Source: Novosphingobium sp. (GTDB lineage Bacteria > Pseudomonadota > Alphaproteobacteria > Sphingomonadales > Sphingomonadaceae). Taken from it: a DNA stretch of 64,000 nt. The translations under genes and the position numbers were made by a program. The stretch lies in the NCBI RefSeq assembly GCF_039595395.1, contig NZ_JBCNLP010000001.1, positions 744,001 through 808,000 of the forward strand. Direction: 5' to 3'. This document shows, piece by piece, positions 32,859 to 41,768 of the stretch; positions within the stretch are counted from its first letter, which is position 1, and each line of letters opens with the position of its first letter. The notes beneath the pieces are model-generated. The model had not been told where the DNA came from. It ran no database searches and saw only the letters and a program-made list of their open reading frames with translations.

Positions 32859-34346
32859 ATGGTTGGCGGCGGTCTTGTAACGGGCGGCGGAGCCCATGTC
32901 TGGCAAGGCTTTCACTGGCTCCAGCTTCTGGAGCGGGAGCTGCTGTTCTTTTCGCTGTTCTGGTTTGTCGTCGGCATGATCGACGAGGTTCTTATCGATT
33001 TAATCTGGTTTTCCTTGCGTTTACGCTGTGGAGGGCTGGAGAGTGCGGTCTCGCCTTCCACCCGCACTCCGCCGGGCCCGGCCACACCGCCCATCGCCGT
33101 CTTCATCGCCGCCTGGCAGGAGGCCGAGGTGATCGGCGCCACCATCACCCATATGCTGAGCGCCTGGCGCGGCGAGGCCTTGCGGCTCTATGTCGGCTGC
33201 TATGGCAATGATGGGGCGACCGTTGCGGCGGCGATGGCGGCCGCGGGGCATGACGGGCGGGTGCGCATCGTCATCAACGACCGGCCCGGACCCACCACCA
33301 AGGCCGATTGCCTCAACCGGCTCTATGGCGCGCTGCTCGATGACGAGCAGCGGCTGGGGCGGCGCTTTCAGGGCGTGGTGCTCCATGATGCCGAGGATAT
33401 GGTCCATCCGCGCGCGCTGGGGCTGATCGCCGAGGCGCTGGAGCAGGTGGACTTCGTGCAGCTTCCGGTGCGCCCAGATCTGCAGCCGGGGCCGCATTGG
33501 GTGGGCGGGCACTATGCCGATGAGTTCGTCGAGAGCCATACGCGCGTGCTGACCGTGCGCGATGCGCTGGGGGCGGCGCTGCCCGCGGCGGGGGTGGGCT
33601 GTGGCTTTGCCCGCAGCATGCTCTCGCGCATCGGCACGATCCGCCGCGAGCAGGGCGAGCGCGGGCCTTTCGTCGCCGAATGCCTGACCGAGGATTATGA
33701 GATCGGCCTGCTGGTCACCCATCTGGGCGGCAAGGCGCGCTTTCTGCGCTTGCGTGACGAGACGGGCGAGCTGATCGCCACCCGCAGCTATTTCCCCGAC
33801 ACGGTGGCGGGGGCGGTGCGGCAGAAGACCCGCTGGATTCACGGCATCGCGCTGCAGAGCTGGGACCGGCTGGGCTGGATCGGGCGGCCGGTCGATGTGT
33901 GGATGGCGCTGCGTGACCGGCGCGGGCCGCTGGTGGCGCTGGTGCTCAGCATGGCCTATGCGCTGCTGCTGCTTCAGGCGGCAATGGCGCCCCTGCGCGC
34001 GCTGCACTGGATCGAGGGCGATCTGGTGCCGCAGGCGGTGCATCATCTGGTCTGGCTGGGCTTTCTGGGGCTGCTGTGGCGCATGGCGATGCGCTTCGGC
34101 TTTTCGGCGCGCGAATATGGTCTGGCCGAGGGGCTGCGGGCCATGGCGCGCATTCCGGTGGCCAACATCATCACCATCATGGCCGGGCGGCGGGCGCTGG
34201 TGGCCTATGGCCGGACCCTGCGCGGCATTGCCGTGGTGTGGGACAAGACGCCGCATCACGATCATCCTGTGCTGGCGCGAAGGCAAGCGGCTGTCGCGGA
34301 GGCTCCCGAAGTGGGGCCGATCGTTGGCGCAGGTCTCCCCGCATGA
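32859..34346 (+). CDS. nfrB: NfrB-like inner-membrane family 2 glycosyltransferase
   Basis: 495 residues from ATG 32859, after GAGGGG. An N-terminal membrane helix precedes a GT2 domain that resembles E. coli NfrB: RPGPTTKADCLN, VLHDAEDMVHP (metal-binding DxD-like), GVGCGFAR, CLTEDYEIGLL and YFPDTVAGAVRQKTRWIHGI (the Q/RxxRW product-site motif). Three or four C-terminal membrane helices follow. The C-terminal c-di-GMP-binding (GspE-N-like) domain of E. coli NfrB is absent. NfrB makes a surface polysaccharide that phage N4 uses as receptor. The next gene overlaps by ATGA. Confidence 0.85.
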   Translation: MVGGGLVTGGGAHVWQGFHWLQLLERELLFFSLFWFVVGMIDEVLIDLIWFSLRLRCGGLESAVSPSTRTPPGPATPPIAVFIAAWQEAEVIGATITHMLSAWRGEALRLYVGCYGNDGATVAAAMAAAGHDGRVRIVINDRPGPTTKADCLNRLYGALLDDEQRLGRRFQGVVLHDAEDMVHPRALGLIAEALEQVDFVQLPVRPDLQPGPHWVGGHYADEFVESHTRVLTVRDALGAALPAAGVGCGFARSMLSRIGTIRREQGERGPFVAECLTEDYEIGLLVTHLGGKARFLRLRDETGELIATRSYFPDTVAGAVRQKTRWIHGIALQSWDRLGWIGRPVDVWMALRDRRGPLVALVLSMAYALLLLQAAMAPLRALHWIEGDLVPQAVHHLVWLGFLGLLWRMAMRFGFSAREYGLAEGLRAMARIPVANIITIMAGRRALVAYGRTLRGIAVVWDKTPHHDHPVLARRQAAVAEAPEVGPIVGAGLPA

Positions 34347-35545
34347 GCGCTGTGCCCCCAGAGCCTCGCCCTCCGGCGGCGCGGCGCAAGGGGCAGCCGA
34401 TCCTTGTGCTGCTGGCGATTCTGGGCGGCTGGGTTGGCGTGCGGGCGGCCACATGGGATGGTGGCGATGCGGATTTCTCCGTCTGGCGGCATGGCGAGAC
34501 GGTGGGGCAGACGAGTTTCGGCCTAGCTGATCGACACACTGATCCTTCGCGCCCTGTGGGAGGCATAGGGCAGGGCGCGACGCCGCTGATCCTCGCCCCG
34601 TCCGGCGCCGCACTGCCCGGCAGGTCGGGGCGACAGGTGATGCTCGGCATGCGAGGGGCTGCACGGGGCAAACATATGGCTCTTTTTGCGACCTTGGCCA
34701 TGGCGGGCGCTGCAAGACCGGATAATCCGGCTTCGGTCATGGCCGCAGTTGTTACTGTTCGATCTCACACTGAACTGGTCCCATCGCCGCCGAACCCTTC
34801 CACCGTCGCGCTGGCACCGCCCCGCGCCGCGCCCATGCTGCAAGCCCCTTCCGCTCCGCCTTCCGACCATCGGGCAGGTCTGCCTCACTGGTCCGCCGAT
34901 GGCTGGCTGCTCCTGCGGCAGGGCGGCGGGCGGAGCGGGGCGCCGGGCGGCACGCTGCTGCTCCCAAGCTATGGCGCGAACCAGCTTGGCGCCGTGCTGC
35001 GCTATCGGCTGGCGCCTGCCAGTGGCTTTGGCCCGACGGTCTATGGCCGGGCCTATGGCGCGCTCAACGGCACGGGCGAGCGTGAGGTGGCGCTGGGCTT
35101 CTCGGCCCGGCCCGTGCCTGCGCTGCCTCTGGCGGCGCTGGTGGAGGGGCGGATGAGCCGCTTCAGCAGCGGCATCACCCGCCTGCGCCCGGCGGTGACT
35201 CTGGTGACCGAAATGCCGCCGGTGATGCTGCCGCTGGCGCTGCGGGCCGAAACCTATGTGCAGGCCGGTTATGTCGGTGGTCTGGCCGCCACGCCCTTTG
35301 TCGACGGCCAGTTCCGGCTGGAGCATGTCGCCAGCCACCATGCGCGCGGCGAGCTGCGGCTGGGCGGCGGCATCTGGGGCGGGGCGCAGCGCGGCGCCGG
35401 GCGGCTGGATGTGGGGCCGGGGGCGACGGTCGCCTTCGCCACGGGGCGGGCCGGGGCGCATCTCTCGCTCGACTGGCGCTTTCGTGTGGCGGGGCAGGCC
35501 ATGCCGGGCTCGGGCCCGACCATGACACTGGCGGCTGGCTTCTGA
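34343..35545 (+). CDS. NfrA C-terminal-domain-like protein
   Basis: 400 residues overlapping nfrB by ATGA. A membrane anchor lies at about 19-37 (ILVLLAILGGWVGVRAA), then a long low-complexity Ala/Pro-rich stretch to about residue 170. The C-terminal ~200 residues (ADGWLLLRQGG...LGAVLRYRLAP...VYGRAYGAL...ALGFSARPVPALPLAALVEGR) resemble the C-terminal domain of the phage N4 adsorption protein NfrA, a beta-rich outer-membrane-like region. The TPR part of E. coli NfrA is missing. It probably works with NfrB in polysaccharide export. Evidence is neighbourhood plus weak pattern similarity. Confidence 0.6.
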   Translation: MSAVPPEPRPPAARRKGQPILVLLAILGGWVGVRAATWDGGDADFSVWRHGETVGQTSFGLADRHTDPSRPVGGIGQGATPLILAPSGAALPGRSGRQVMLGMRGAARGKHMALFATLAMAGAARPDNPASVMAAVVTVRSHTELVPSPPNPSTVALAPPRAAPMLQAPSAPPSDHRAGLPHWSADGWLLLRQGGGRSGAPGGTLLLPSYGANQLGAVLRYRLAPASGFGPTVYGRAYGALNGTGEREVALGFSARPVPALPLAALVEGRMSRFSSGITRLRPAVTLVTEMPPVMLPLALRAETYVQAGYVGGLAATPFVDGQFRLEHVASHHARGELRLGGGIWGGAQRGAGRLDVGPGATVAFATGRAGAHLSLDWRFRVAGQAMPGSGPTMTLAAGF

Positions 35546-35629
35546 ACGTTTTTTGAGAATATGCCCTGAAACATGTTCAAAGGATCGGAGGGCGATCCGG
35601 CCTTTCCAGCGCGCCACGGGTTTTTGCTG

Positions 35630-35679
35630 GCGCATCGTTTTTTGCGAAAAACCGGTTCCCACTTTTTCGCACGATGCGC
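35630..35679. repeat. Short palindromic repeat of alphaproteobacterial type
   Basis: GCGCATCGT and ACGATGCGC enclose GCGAAAAACCGGTTCCCACTTTTTCGC. This resembles an intergenic sequence very common in alphaproteobacterial genomes (AAACCGGTTCCCACTTTT...). It lies 16 bp before the TauE/SafE gene. A fragment GAGCATCGTGCG recurs near 37521. Confidence 0.6.
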
Positions 35680-35695
35680 TAGTTTGCCCGCACTC

Positions 35696-36598
35696 ATGGA
35701 TGTTTACCTTCCTATCGCCAATCTTTCGGTCAACGGGCTCGTTATTGTCGGGCTGGGCATGCTGACCGGCCTGCTGTCGGGCATGTTCGGCGTGGGCGGC
35801 GGCTTTCTGACCACGCCGCTGCTGATCTTCTACGGCATTCCCCCCACGGTGGCCGCCGCCAGCGCCGCGACTCAGGTCACCGGCGCCAGCGTTTCGGGCG
35901 TGATCGCCCATGGCAAGCGCGGCGGGGTGGATTACCAGATGGGCGGTGTGCTGGTGGCCGGCGGCATCATCGGCGCGGGGCTGGGATCGGCGCTGTTCAA
36001 TCTGCTGCAGCGGCTGGGGCAGATCGATACGGTCATCAACATCCTCTATGTCGTGATGCTGGGCTCGATCGGCGGGCTGATGGCGAAGGAAAGCATCCAG
36101 ACGATGCGCGGCGCCAGCAGCGAGGCAGCCAAGCGCCGCCACCATCCGCTGGTCTCGACGCTGCCGCTGCGCTGGCGCTTCTATCGCTCGGGCCTGTATA
36201 TTTCGCCGCTGGCGCCGCTGCTGCTGGGGATTTTTACCGGCATTCTCACCATGTTGATGGGCATCGGCGGCGGCTTCGTGCTGGTGCCCGCGATGCTCTA
36301 CATTCTGGGCATGAGCGCGGGCGTGGTGGTGGGCACCAGCCTGTTCCAGATCCTGTTCGTGACCATGGCCACCACCATGATCCATGCGCTGACCACCCAT
36401 GCGGTGGATGTGGTGCTGGCCGCGCTGCTGCTGCTGGGGTCGGTGACGGGGGCGCAATTGGGCACGCTGTTCGCGGCCAAGGCCTCTCCGGTGAAGCTGC
36501 GGCTGGCGCTGGCGGTGATCGTGCTGATGGTGGCGGCGCGGATGGTGCTGGGGCTGACATGGCATCCCGATGAAATCTTTACCGTGAGCCCGCTGTGA
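35696..36598 (+). CDS. TauE/SafE-family anion permease
   Basis: 300 residues from ATG 35696 (MDVYLPIANLSVNGL); the longer frame from 35573 reads through the palindromic repeat and was rejected. There are about eight membrane helices in two homologous halves, each with the family glycine motif: GLLSGMFGVGGGFLTTPLL and GILTMLMGIGGGFVLVPAML. Family members export sulfite, sulfoacetate or related organosulfur anions. The next gene (TIGR02186) overlaps by one base; this pair is a known alphaproteobacterial arrangement of unclear substrate. Confidence 0.9.
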   Translation: MDVYLPIANLSVNGLVIVGLGMLTGLLSGMFGVGGGFLTTPLLIFYGIPPTVAAASAATQVTGASVSGVIAHGKRGGVDYQMGGVLVAGGIIGAGLGSALFNLLQRLGQIDTVINILYVVMLGSIGGLMAKESIQTMRGASSEAAKRRHHPLVSTLPLRWRFYRSGLYISPLAPLLLGIFTGILTMLMGIGGGFVLVPAMLYILGMSAGVVVGTSLFQILFVTMATTMIHALTTHAVDVVLAALLLLGSVTGAQLGTLFAAKASPVKLRLALAVIVLMVAARMVLGLTWHPDEIFTVSPL

Positions 36599-37365
36599 TG
36601 CGGCGTTTCGGGCTGCTGGCACTTGCGCTGATCACCCTGACGGGGGCGAGGGCACCCGCGCCGCGCCCGATCCTCGTGCCCGACGTTTCCCAGCATGAGG
36701 TGCTGCTGCGCCAGGGTTTCACCGGCGCCGACCTGCTGCTCTATGGCGCGATCATGACGCCCGAGGGCCATCGCGCCGGGCGCGATTACGACATCGTCGT
36801 GGTGCTGGAAGGGCCGACCAGCCCGATGGTGCTGCGCGAGAAGCGCAAGATGGCGGGCATGTGGGTCAATGCCGACAGCACCACGCTGCGCTCGGTGCCC
36901 AGCTTCTATGCCATGGCCTCGACCCGGCCCATCAACAAGATCGTCGATGAGCGCACCGCCGCCATCTATGAAATGGGGCTCGATTCGCTGCAGCTCTCGC
37001 CGGGCGGGGCGGTGGACCCGGCCCTGCAGAAGCGTTTTGCCGCCGGTCTGGCCGAGCTGATGGCGCGGCGCGGGCTCTATGCGCAGAACGACCATGGCGT
37101 GACGATCACCGATCAGGTGCTCTATCGCGCGCGCATCACTTTGCCGTCCAGCGTGCAGACCGGCACCTATACGGCGGAAACCTTCGCCATCAGCCAGGGC
37201 CGCGTGCTGGCCTCCGCCGTGTCGCGGGTGGAGGTGCGCAAGGAGGGCATGGAGAAGGCCGTGGCCGATTTTTCCAGCCACAGCGCCTTTTCCTATGGCC
37301 TGCTGGCGGTCAGCCTGTCGGTGCTGATGGGCTGGCTGGCGGGGCGGCTTTTCGTGAAGCGTTAG
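36598..37365 (+). CDS. TIGR02186 family membrane-anchored protein
   Basis: 255 residues from ATG 36598, overlapping the permease stop (TGATG). It has a signal peptide, then a periplasmic beta-rich domain (ILVPDVSQHEVLLRQGFTGADLLLYGAI, DYDIVVVLEGP, MWVNADSTTLRSVPSFYAMAS) and a C-terminal membrane helix (FSYGLLAVSLSVLMGWLAGRLF). The pattern matches the alphaproteobacterial family TIGR02186, found beside TauE/SafE permeases. It probably assists that permease, but its molecular role is not known. Confidence 0.85.
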   Translation: MRRFGLLALALITLTGARAPAPRPILVPDVSQHEVLLRQGFTGADLLLYGAIMTPEGHRAGRDYDIVVVLEGPTSPMVLREKRKMAGMWVNADSTTLRSVPSFYAMASTRPINKIVDERTAAIYEMGLDSLQLSPGGAVDPALQKRFAAGLAELMARRGLYAQNDHGVTITDQVLYRARITLPSSVQTGTYTAETFAISQGRVLASAVSRVEVRKEGMEKAVADFSSHSAFSYGLLAVSLSVLMGWLAGRLFVKR

Positions 37366-37397
37366 AGGTCGTTTGGACATTCGGCGAAGCCGAATTT

Positions 37398-37479
37398 GCG
37401 GCACCAGCCCTCTCCCCCGCCCGGTCACCCATCGATCGTATCCTGTGGGTGGCCGGGCGGGGGAGAGGGCTGGTGCCGC
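37398..37479. repeat. Palindromic intergenic repeat, family 3, copy 2
   Basis: About 82 bp: GCGGCACCAGCCCTCTCCCC on the left pairs with GGGGAGAGGGCTGGTGCCGC on the right, giving a near-perfect long stem. Outside it, GTTTGGA (37372 region) and TCCAAAC (37506 region) extend the inversion, and GAAAATGCGC-TTTT-GCGCATTTTC is a further hairpin. It shares ends with 22063-22141. The surrounding gap (37366-37643) holds nothing else. Confidence 0.85.
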
Positions 37480-37643
37480 GCTGAAAATGCGCTTTTGCGC
37501 ATTTTCCAAACGGACGCCTAGAGCATCGTGCGCCACCTAAGGAACTTTCCATGGTAAAACGAACCGGCGTTAGAGCGAAATTAACCACGCGGACCTAAGG
37601 CTGTCTCCAATATGGATTCGGCACAAGACAACGGGTACCGCAT

Positions 37644-39377
37644 ATGCTGGCGAACCAACCTCAGGCCTTCGGCCTCCCCGGCGACCATTCGGACGGAGCC
37701 CCGCAAGGCTCCCCTTCACCCATGAGCGCTGCCGGGCTCGACGCGGCGCAAGGCGCCCTCGCGACGCCGCAGGGCAATGCGTCCCTGCCCATCGGCGTGC
37801 TGATCGAGATCGCCGGTGGCGGCTCGGTGGTCGCGCTGGACCTCGACCGGCTGGGTGAATGCGCGCGTGACGGCGATCCGGCAATTGCGCTTTCCGGCCA
37901 GGTCGGCAGCCAGATCCGCATCCGCCATGGCAACCGCTGGCTGCTGGCCAGCGTGCGCGACCAGAAGCAGGGCCGCCGCGCCGGTGAGGGCGTGCTGGCC
38001 ACCGTCGACTTCCTCGGCGAGGGGATGGCTGACGAGGCCGATGGCGCGATCCAGGCCTTCCGTCGCGGCGTCACCAATTATCCGCTGCCCGGCGCCTTCG
38101 TCTATCCGGCCTCCACGCGCGATCTGCTGGCGGTCTATGCCGGGGACGGGCGCAACACCATCGAGGTGGGCACTGTCTTCCCCACCAGCGACATTCGCGG
38201 CAGCCTCTACATCGATGCCCTGCTGGGCAAGCATTTCGCGCTGCTCGGCTCGACCGGCACCGGCAAATCGACCAGCCTCGCGCTGATCCTCCACCGCATC
38301 TGCCAGAGCGCCCCTCAGGGCCATGTGCTGATGATCGACCCGCATGGCGAATATGCCAGCGCCTTCCGCAACGAGGGCATGACGCTGGACGTTTCCAACC
38401 TGCAGCTTCCCTATTGGCTGATGAATTTCGAGGAGCATTGCGAAATTCTCCTCTCCAGCCGGGGCGACATGCGGCAGATCGATGCCGAGATCCTCGGCCG
38501 CTGTCTGCTTCAGGCGCGCCAGAAGAACCGCCTTGCCGACGATGTGGGCCGCATCACGGTGGATTCGCCGACCCCCTATCTGCTCTCTGACCTTGGCGCG
38601 ATCCTGCAGAACGAGATGGGCAAGCTGGACAAGGCGACCAATTCGGCGCCCTACATGCGCATCCGCACCCGTCTGGAAGAGCTGAAGGGCGACCGGCGCT
38701 ATCAGTTCCTCTTCTCCGGCATGCTGGTGGGCGACACGATGGTCGAGGTGCTGGGCCGCATGTTCCGCCTGCCCGCGCGCGGGCGTCCGATCTCGATCAT
38801 CGATGTGTCGGGCGTGCCATCCGAGATCACCTCGACCGTGGTGGCGCTGCTCTCGCGCCTCGTCTTCGATTTCGCCATCTGGTCGCGGCGCGAGCAGACC
38901 AACCCCATCCTGCTCGTCTGCGAGGAAGCGCACCGCTACATCCCCAGCGAGAAGAACATCGACACCAGCTCGGTGGGCCGCATCCTGTCGCGCATCGCCA
39001 AGGAAGGGCGCAAATATGGCGTCGCGCTGGGGCTGGTGACTCAGCGCCCGTCGGATTTGGCCGAGGGCGTGCTCTCCCAGGTCGGCACGATCATCGCGAT
39101 GCGCCTCAACAACGATCGCGACCAGGCCTTCGTGAAAGCGGCCATGCCCGAAGGCGGCAAGGCCTTCCTCGATTCGATCCCCGCCCTGCGCAACCGCGAA
39201 TGCATCGTGGTGGGCGAGGGGGTTTCCGTGCCGATGCGGATCGCCTTCGATGATTTGGAACCGGAAAAGCGGCCCGCCTCGGCAGACCCGTCGTTCAGCG
39301 AGCTGTGGCGCCAGACCGGGGGCGAGGACGATATGGTCGTCCGTACCGTGCATCGGTGGCGGGCTCAGGGGCGGTAA
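37644..39377 (+). CDS. HerA-like hexameric ATPase (DUF87)
   Basis: 577 residues. The N-terminal HAS-barrel region (about 48-180) is followed by the ATPase: Walker A GSTGTGKST with K208, Walker B-like VLMIDPHGEYA, a second acid in ILLVCEEAHRYIP, LSRIAKEGRKYGVALGLVTQRP as sensor and arginine-finger region, and TIIAMRLNNDRD. This is the HerA/FtsK-type architecture. HerA proteins normally partner with the nuclease NurA in DNA end processing or with Sir2/other nucleases in defence. Neither neighbour is a nuclease. It is widespread in alphaproteobacterial chromosomes and may be housekeeping. The first 45 residues are low complexity. Confidence 0.85.
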   Translation: MLANQPQAFGLPGDHSDGAPQGSPSPMSAAGLDAAQGALATPQGNASLPIGVLIEIAGGGSVVALDLDRLGECARDGDPAIALSGQVGSQIRIRHGNRWLLASVRDQKQGRRAGEGVLATVDFLGEGMADEADGAIQAFRRGVTNYPLPGAFVYPASTRDLLAVYAGDGRNTIEVGTVFPTSDIRGSLYIDALLGKHFALLGSTGTGKSTSLALILHRICQSAPQGHVLMIDPHGEYASAFRNEGMTLDVSNLQLPYWLMNFEEHCEILLSSRGDMRQIDAEILGRCLLQARQKNRLADDVGRITVDSPTPYLLSDLGAILQNEMGKLDKATNSAPYMRIRTRLEELKGDRRYQFLFSGMLVGDTMVEVLGRMFRLPARGRPISIIDVSGVPSEITSTVVALLSRLVFDFAIWSRREQTNPILLVCEEAHRYIPSEKNIDTSSVGRILSRIAKEGRKYGVALGLVTQRPSDLAEGVLSQVGTIIAMRLNNDRDQAFVKAAMPEGGKAFLDSIPALRNRECIVVGEGVSVPMRIAFDDLEPEKRPASADPSFSELWRQTGGEDDMVVRTVHRWRAQGR

Positions 39378-39400
39378 GCCGGGTTTTCAAGAAAAGGGTT

Positions 39401-39613
39401 GATGCGAGGGTGTTACACCCTCGCGCTCCCATTATTGTCCACGTTGCGCCAAGGGTTCGGCCTTGCGCCTAGCTTGCTGCGCCGCAGGCAGGACTTTTAA
39501 AGCCTGCGGCGCCTTAGGTTGCGCAGGTGGAGAGTTCCCACACAACGACCGGGCGCCGCTGCCCTATCGCCGGAAAACGTCATGGGAGCGCGAGGGGGTA
39601 ACCCCCTCGCATC
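39401..39613. repeat. Dispersed hairpin-bounded repeat, copy D (inverted)
   Basis: About 213 bp between the convergent ends of the HerA-like and MATE genes. The end hairpins are GCGAGGGTG-TTA-CACCCTCGC on the left and GCGAGGGGG-TAA-CCCCCTCGC on the right. Interior landmarks (CGCCGGAAAACGTC, GCAGGTGGAGAG) are in the reverse order to copies A, C and E. The last bases nearly touch the MATE stop codon at 39618. Confidence 0.9.
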
Positions 39614-39617
39614 TTTC

Positions 39618-41027
39618 TTACTTCTTGCCCTTTAGCATAACCTGCTCCCGCCACCCCGGCCGCGCATAGGCCGCGATCATCAGCATCACCGACACTGCGG
39701 ACCCAACAGGATAGGCCCACCACAGCGCTTCCGATCCGATGGTGTGATAGGCGGCGTAATAGAACCCCAGCCGCACCGGGTAGAGCGAGATAAAGATCAC
39801 CACCAGGGGCGTGATAACCGCCCCATAGGCGCGCATCGTGCCTGACAGGATCATCATGATCCCGGTCAGCGCATAGGACCATGTGGCGATGGCCTGCATA
39901 TGGGTGGCGATGGGCAGGGCGGGGCTGTGGCTGCCCAGGAACAGCACCAGCGGCGCGCGGGCGAAGACCACCATCAGCGTCGCCATCGAGACGGTGAAGA
40001 CCGTGGTGGAGGCCAGCCCCTGAAAGGTGATGGCTTTTACGCGATCGTGCAGCCCGGCGCCGATGTTCTGGGCGACCATGGCGCTCACTCCGCTGGCGAT
40101 GGCGAAGGCAGGCATCTGGAGGTAGTTCCAGAGCTGCAGCGCGGCGCCATAGGCGGCGGCGGTGGCGGCGCCCTCGTGGTTGACCAGGCGCACCATCACC
40201 ACGCCGGCGGAGGAGACCACCAGCATTTGTGCGCCCATGGGCAGGCCCTTGGTGATGACATAGGCCAGTTCGGCACGGCGCGGCCAGAGCCAGCCCCATT
40301 CGGCGCCGCGCAGGCGCAGTGGCAGGTCTTTCCAGTAGATCCAGCCGAGCATCGCCACGCATCCGGCAAAGTTGGCGGCGGCGGTGGAGAGCGCGCTGCC
40401 GGTGATGCCCAGCGCCGGGATGGGGCCGATGCCCCGGATCAGCAGCGGGTTCATCGCGACGTCGATCGCCACGGTCAGGATCATGGCATAGAGCGGCAGG
40501 CGGGAGTTGCCGATCCCGCGCAGCCCCATCGCCACCATGATCGAGAGCGTGCCCAGCGGCAGCGTCAGGAAGGTGACGGTGAGGTAATCCAGCGCCTCGT
40601 TCCGGCTTTCGCCCGGCGTGCCCAGTGCATCGAGCAAGGGCGCGGCCAGCAGCCAGCCCAGCAGGCCCACGACCACCGAGATCATCAGGCAGAAGCCGAC
40701 GCCGGTGCCGAAGGTGGCGCGGGCGGCGGGGATGTCGCGCGCGCCGAAATGCTGGCCCACGCGCACGGTGGTGGCCATGCCGAAGCCGAAGACCGCCGCC
40801 ATCGTCAGGAACATCACGATGTTGACATTGGCCGTGGCGGCCAGCGCCGAATTGCCGATCAGCCGCCCGACCCAGATCGAGTTGATCGTGCCGTTGAGCG
40901 TCTGCAGCAGGTTCGAGATCAGCGTGGGGATCGAGAAGGCCAGCAGGGTCTTCAGGATCGGACCCTGAGTCAGATCGCCGCGCAGGCGGGCCATCGGCGG
41001 GGCTGTATCGGCGGGCGCGTCGCTCAT
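39618..41027 (-). CDS. MATE-family multidrug efflux transporter
   Basis: 469 residues and about 12 membrane helices. Family features include an N-terminal half with TLISNLLQTLNGTINSIWVGRLIG and a repeated half with KGLPMGAQMLVVSSAGVVMVRLVNHEG. MATE pumps exchange cationic drugs or metabolites for Na+ or H+. The start overlaps the queE stop by ATGA, so it is the last gene of a valS-queE-MATE unit. The substrate cannot be inferred. Confidence 0.9.
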   Translation of the reverse strand: MSDAPADTAPPMARLRGDLTQGPILKTLLAFSIPTLISNLLQTLNGTINSIWVGRLIGNSALAATANVNIVMFLTMAAVFGFGMATTVRVGQHFGARDIPAARATFGTGVGFCLMISVVVGLLGWLLAAPLLDALGTPGESRNEALDYLTVTFLTLPLGTLSIMVAMGLRGIGNSRLPLYAMILTVAIDVAMNPLLIRGIGPIPALGITGSALSTAAANFAGCVAMLGWIYWKDLPLRLRGAEWGWLWPRRAELAYVITKGLPMGAQMLVVSSAGVVMVRLVNHEGAATAAAYGAALQLWNYLQMPAFAIASGVSAMVAQNIGAGLHDRVKAITFQGLASTTVFTVSMATLMVVFARAPLVLFLGSHSPALPIATHMQAIATWSYALTGIMMILSGTMRAYGAVITPLVVIFISLYPVRLGFYYAAYHTIGSEALWWAYPVGSAVSVMLMIAAYARPGWREQVMLKGKK

Positions 41028-41767
41028 GTCCCTCTCGTATCGCCCGAGAGGTGGATGTGCAGCCGGTCGGTCAGGCTGTATCCGAATTGCATGCAGAGGT
41101 CGGCCAGCCAGATCTGGCGCGCGCGCAGGGTGGCGCTGTCGCGGCCCTCGGCCATCAGGAAGATGCGCTCGGCGGGAATGGCGTGGACGGCGGCCAGGGC
41201 GCGGACCTGTTCCACATCATCGGGCGTGGCGACCACGAATTTGAACCATGCGCGCGGTTCCGCCGCCCATGCGTCGAGGCGCGCAGGCGGCAGGGCCAGA
41301 TCGGCGGGGTTGCCGGAATGGGCCAGCTTGGGGCTGATGTTGAACTGGGCGATCAGCGGATCGAGCTTGGCGGTGGGCGCGACGGTGCCGTTGCTCTCCA
41401 CCTCGATGCGCCAGCCGGGCAGATGGGCCAGCAGCTTGACCAGCGCGGGGCCTTGCAGCAGCGGCTCGCCGCCGGTGATGACCAGGCGCGGGAAGGGCAG
41501 ATGGCCGCCCAGTTCCTTGATGCGGTTAGCGGTCTCTTCCTCGCTCCATGTCACCTGATTGTCGGTGCGGGAGAAGGCGATGCCGTCCTTGTGCGGGCGG
41601 TTGTCGCCCTCGAAATGCCAGGTGTAGGCGGTGTCGCACCACTGGCAGGCCAGGTTGCAGCGCGACAGGCGCAGGAAGACGCAGGGGCGCCCGATGGACG
41701 CCCCTTCACCTTGCAACGCGGCAAAAATCTCCGGTTTTCCCGGAGTTATGGTTGCCAGAGCCAGCAT
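41024..41767 (-). CDS. queE: 7-carboxy-7-deazaguanine synthase QueE
   Basis: 247 residues from ATG 41767, 1 nt after the valS stop; a longer frame to 41827 would lie inside valS. It is a radical-SAM enzyme with CNLACQWCDTAYTW (CxxxCxxC), FAALQGEG at the N-terminus, LVITGGEPLLQ and IEVESNGT. It converts 6-carboxytetrahydropterin to 7-carboxy-7-deazaguanine, a step towards queuosine in tRNA. No other que genes are in the window. Confidence 0.93.
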   Translation of the reverse strand: MLALATITPGKPEIFAALQGEGASIGRPCVFLRLSRCNLACQWCDTAYTWHFEGDNRPHKDGIAFSRTDNQVTWSEEETANRIKELGGHLPFPRLVITGGEPLLQGPALVKLLAHLPGWRIEVESNGTVAPTAKLDPLIAQFNISPKLAHSGNPADLALPPARLDAWAAEPRAWFKFVVATPDDVEQVRALAAVHAIPAERIFLMAEGRDSATLRARQIWLADLCMQFGYSLTDRLHIHLSGDTRGT

Positions 41768-41768
41768 A

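Noticed and set aside
35573..35695. A longer N-terminus for the TauE/SafE permease
   Set aside because: The extra 41 codons come from a palindromic repeat, and the family begins at the membrane segment after ATG 35696.
34523..36622. A 699-codon open frame on the minus strand across the NfrA-like and TauE genes
   Set aside because: It is Arg/Gln/His-rich without any domain and covers two well-supported plus-strand genes; a high-GC antisense artefact.
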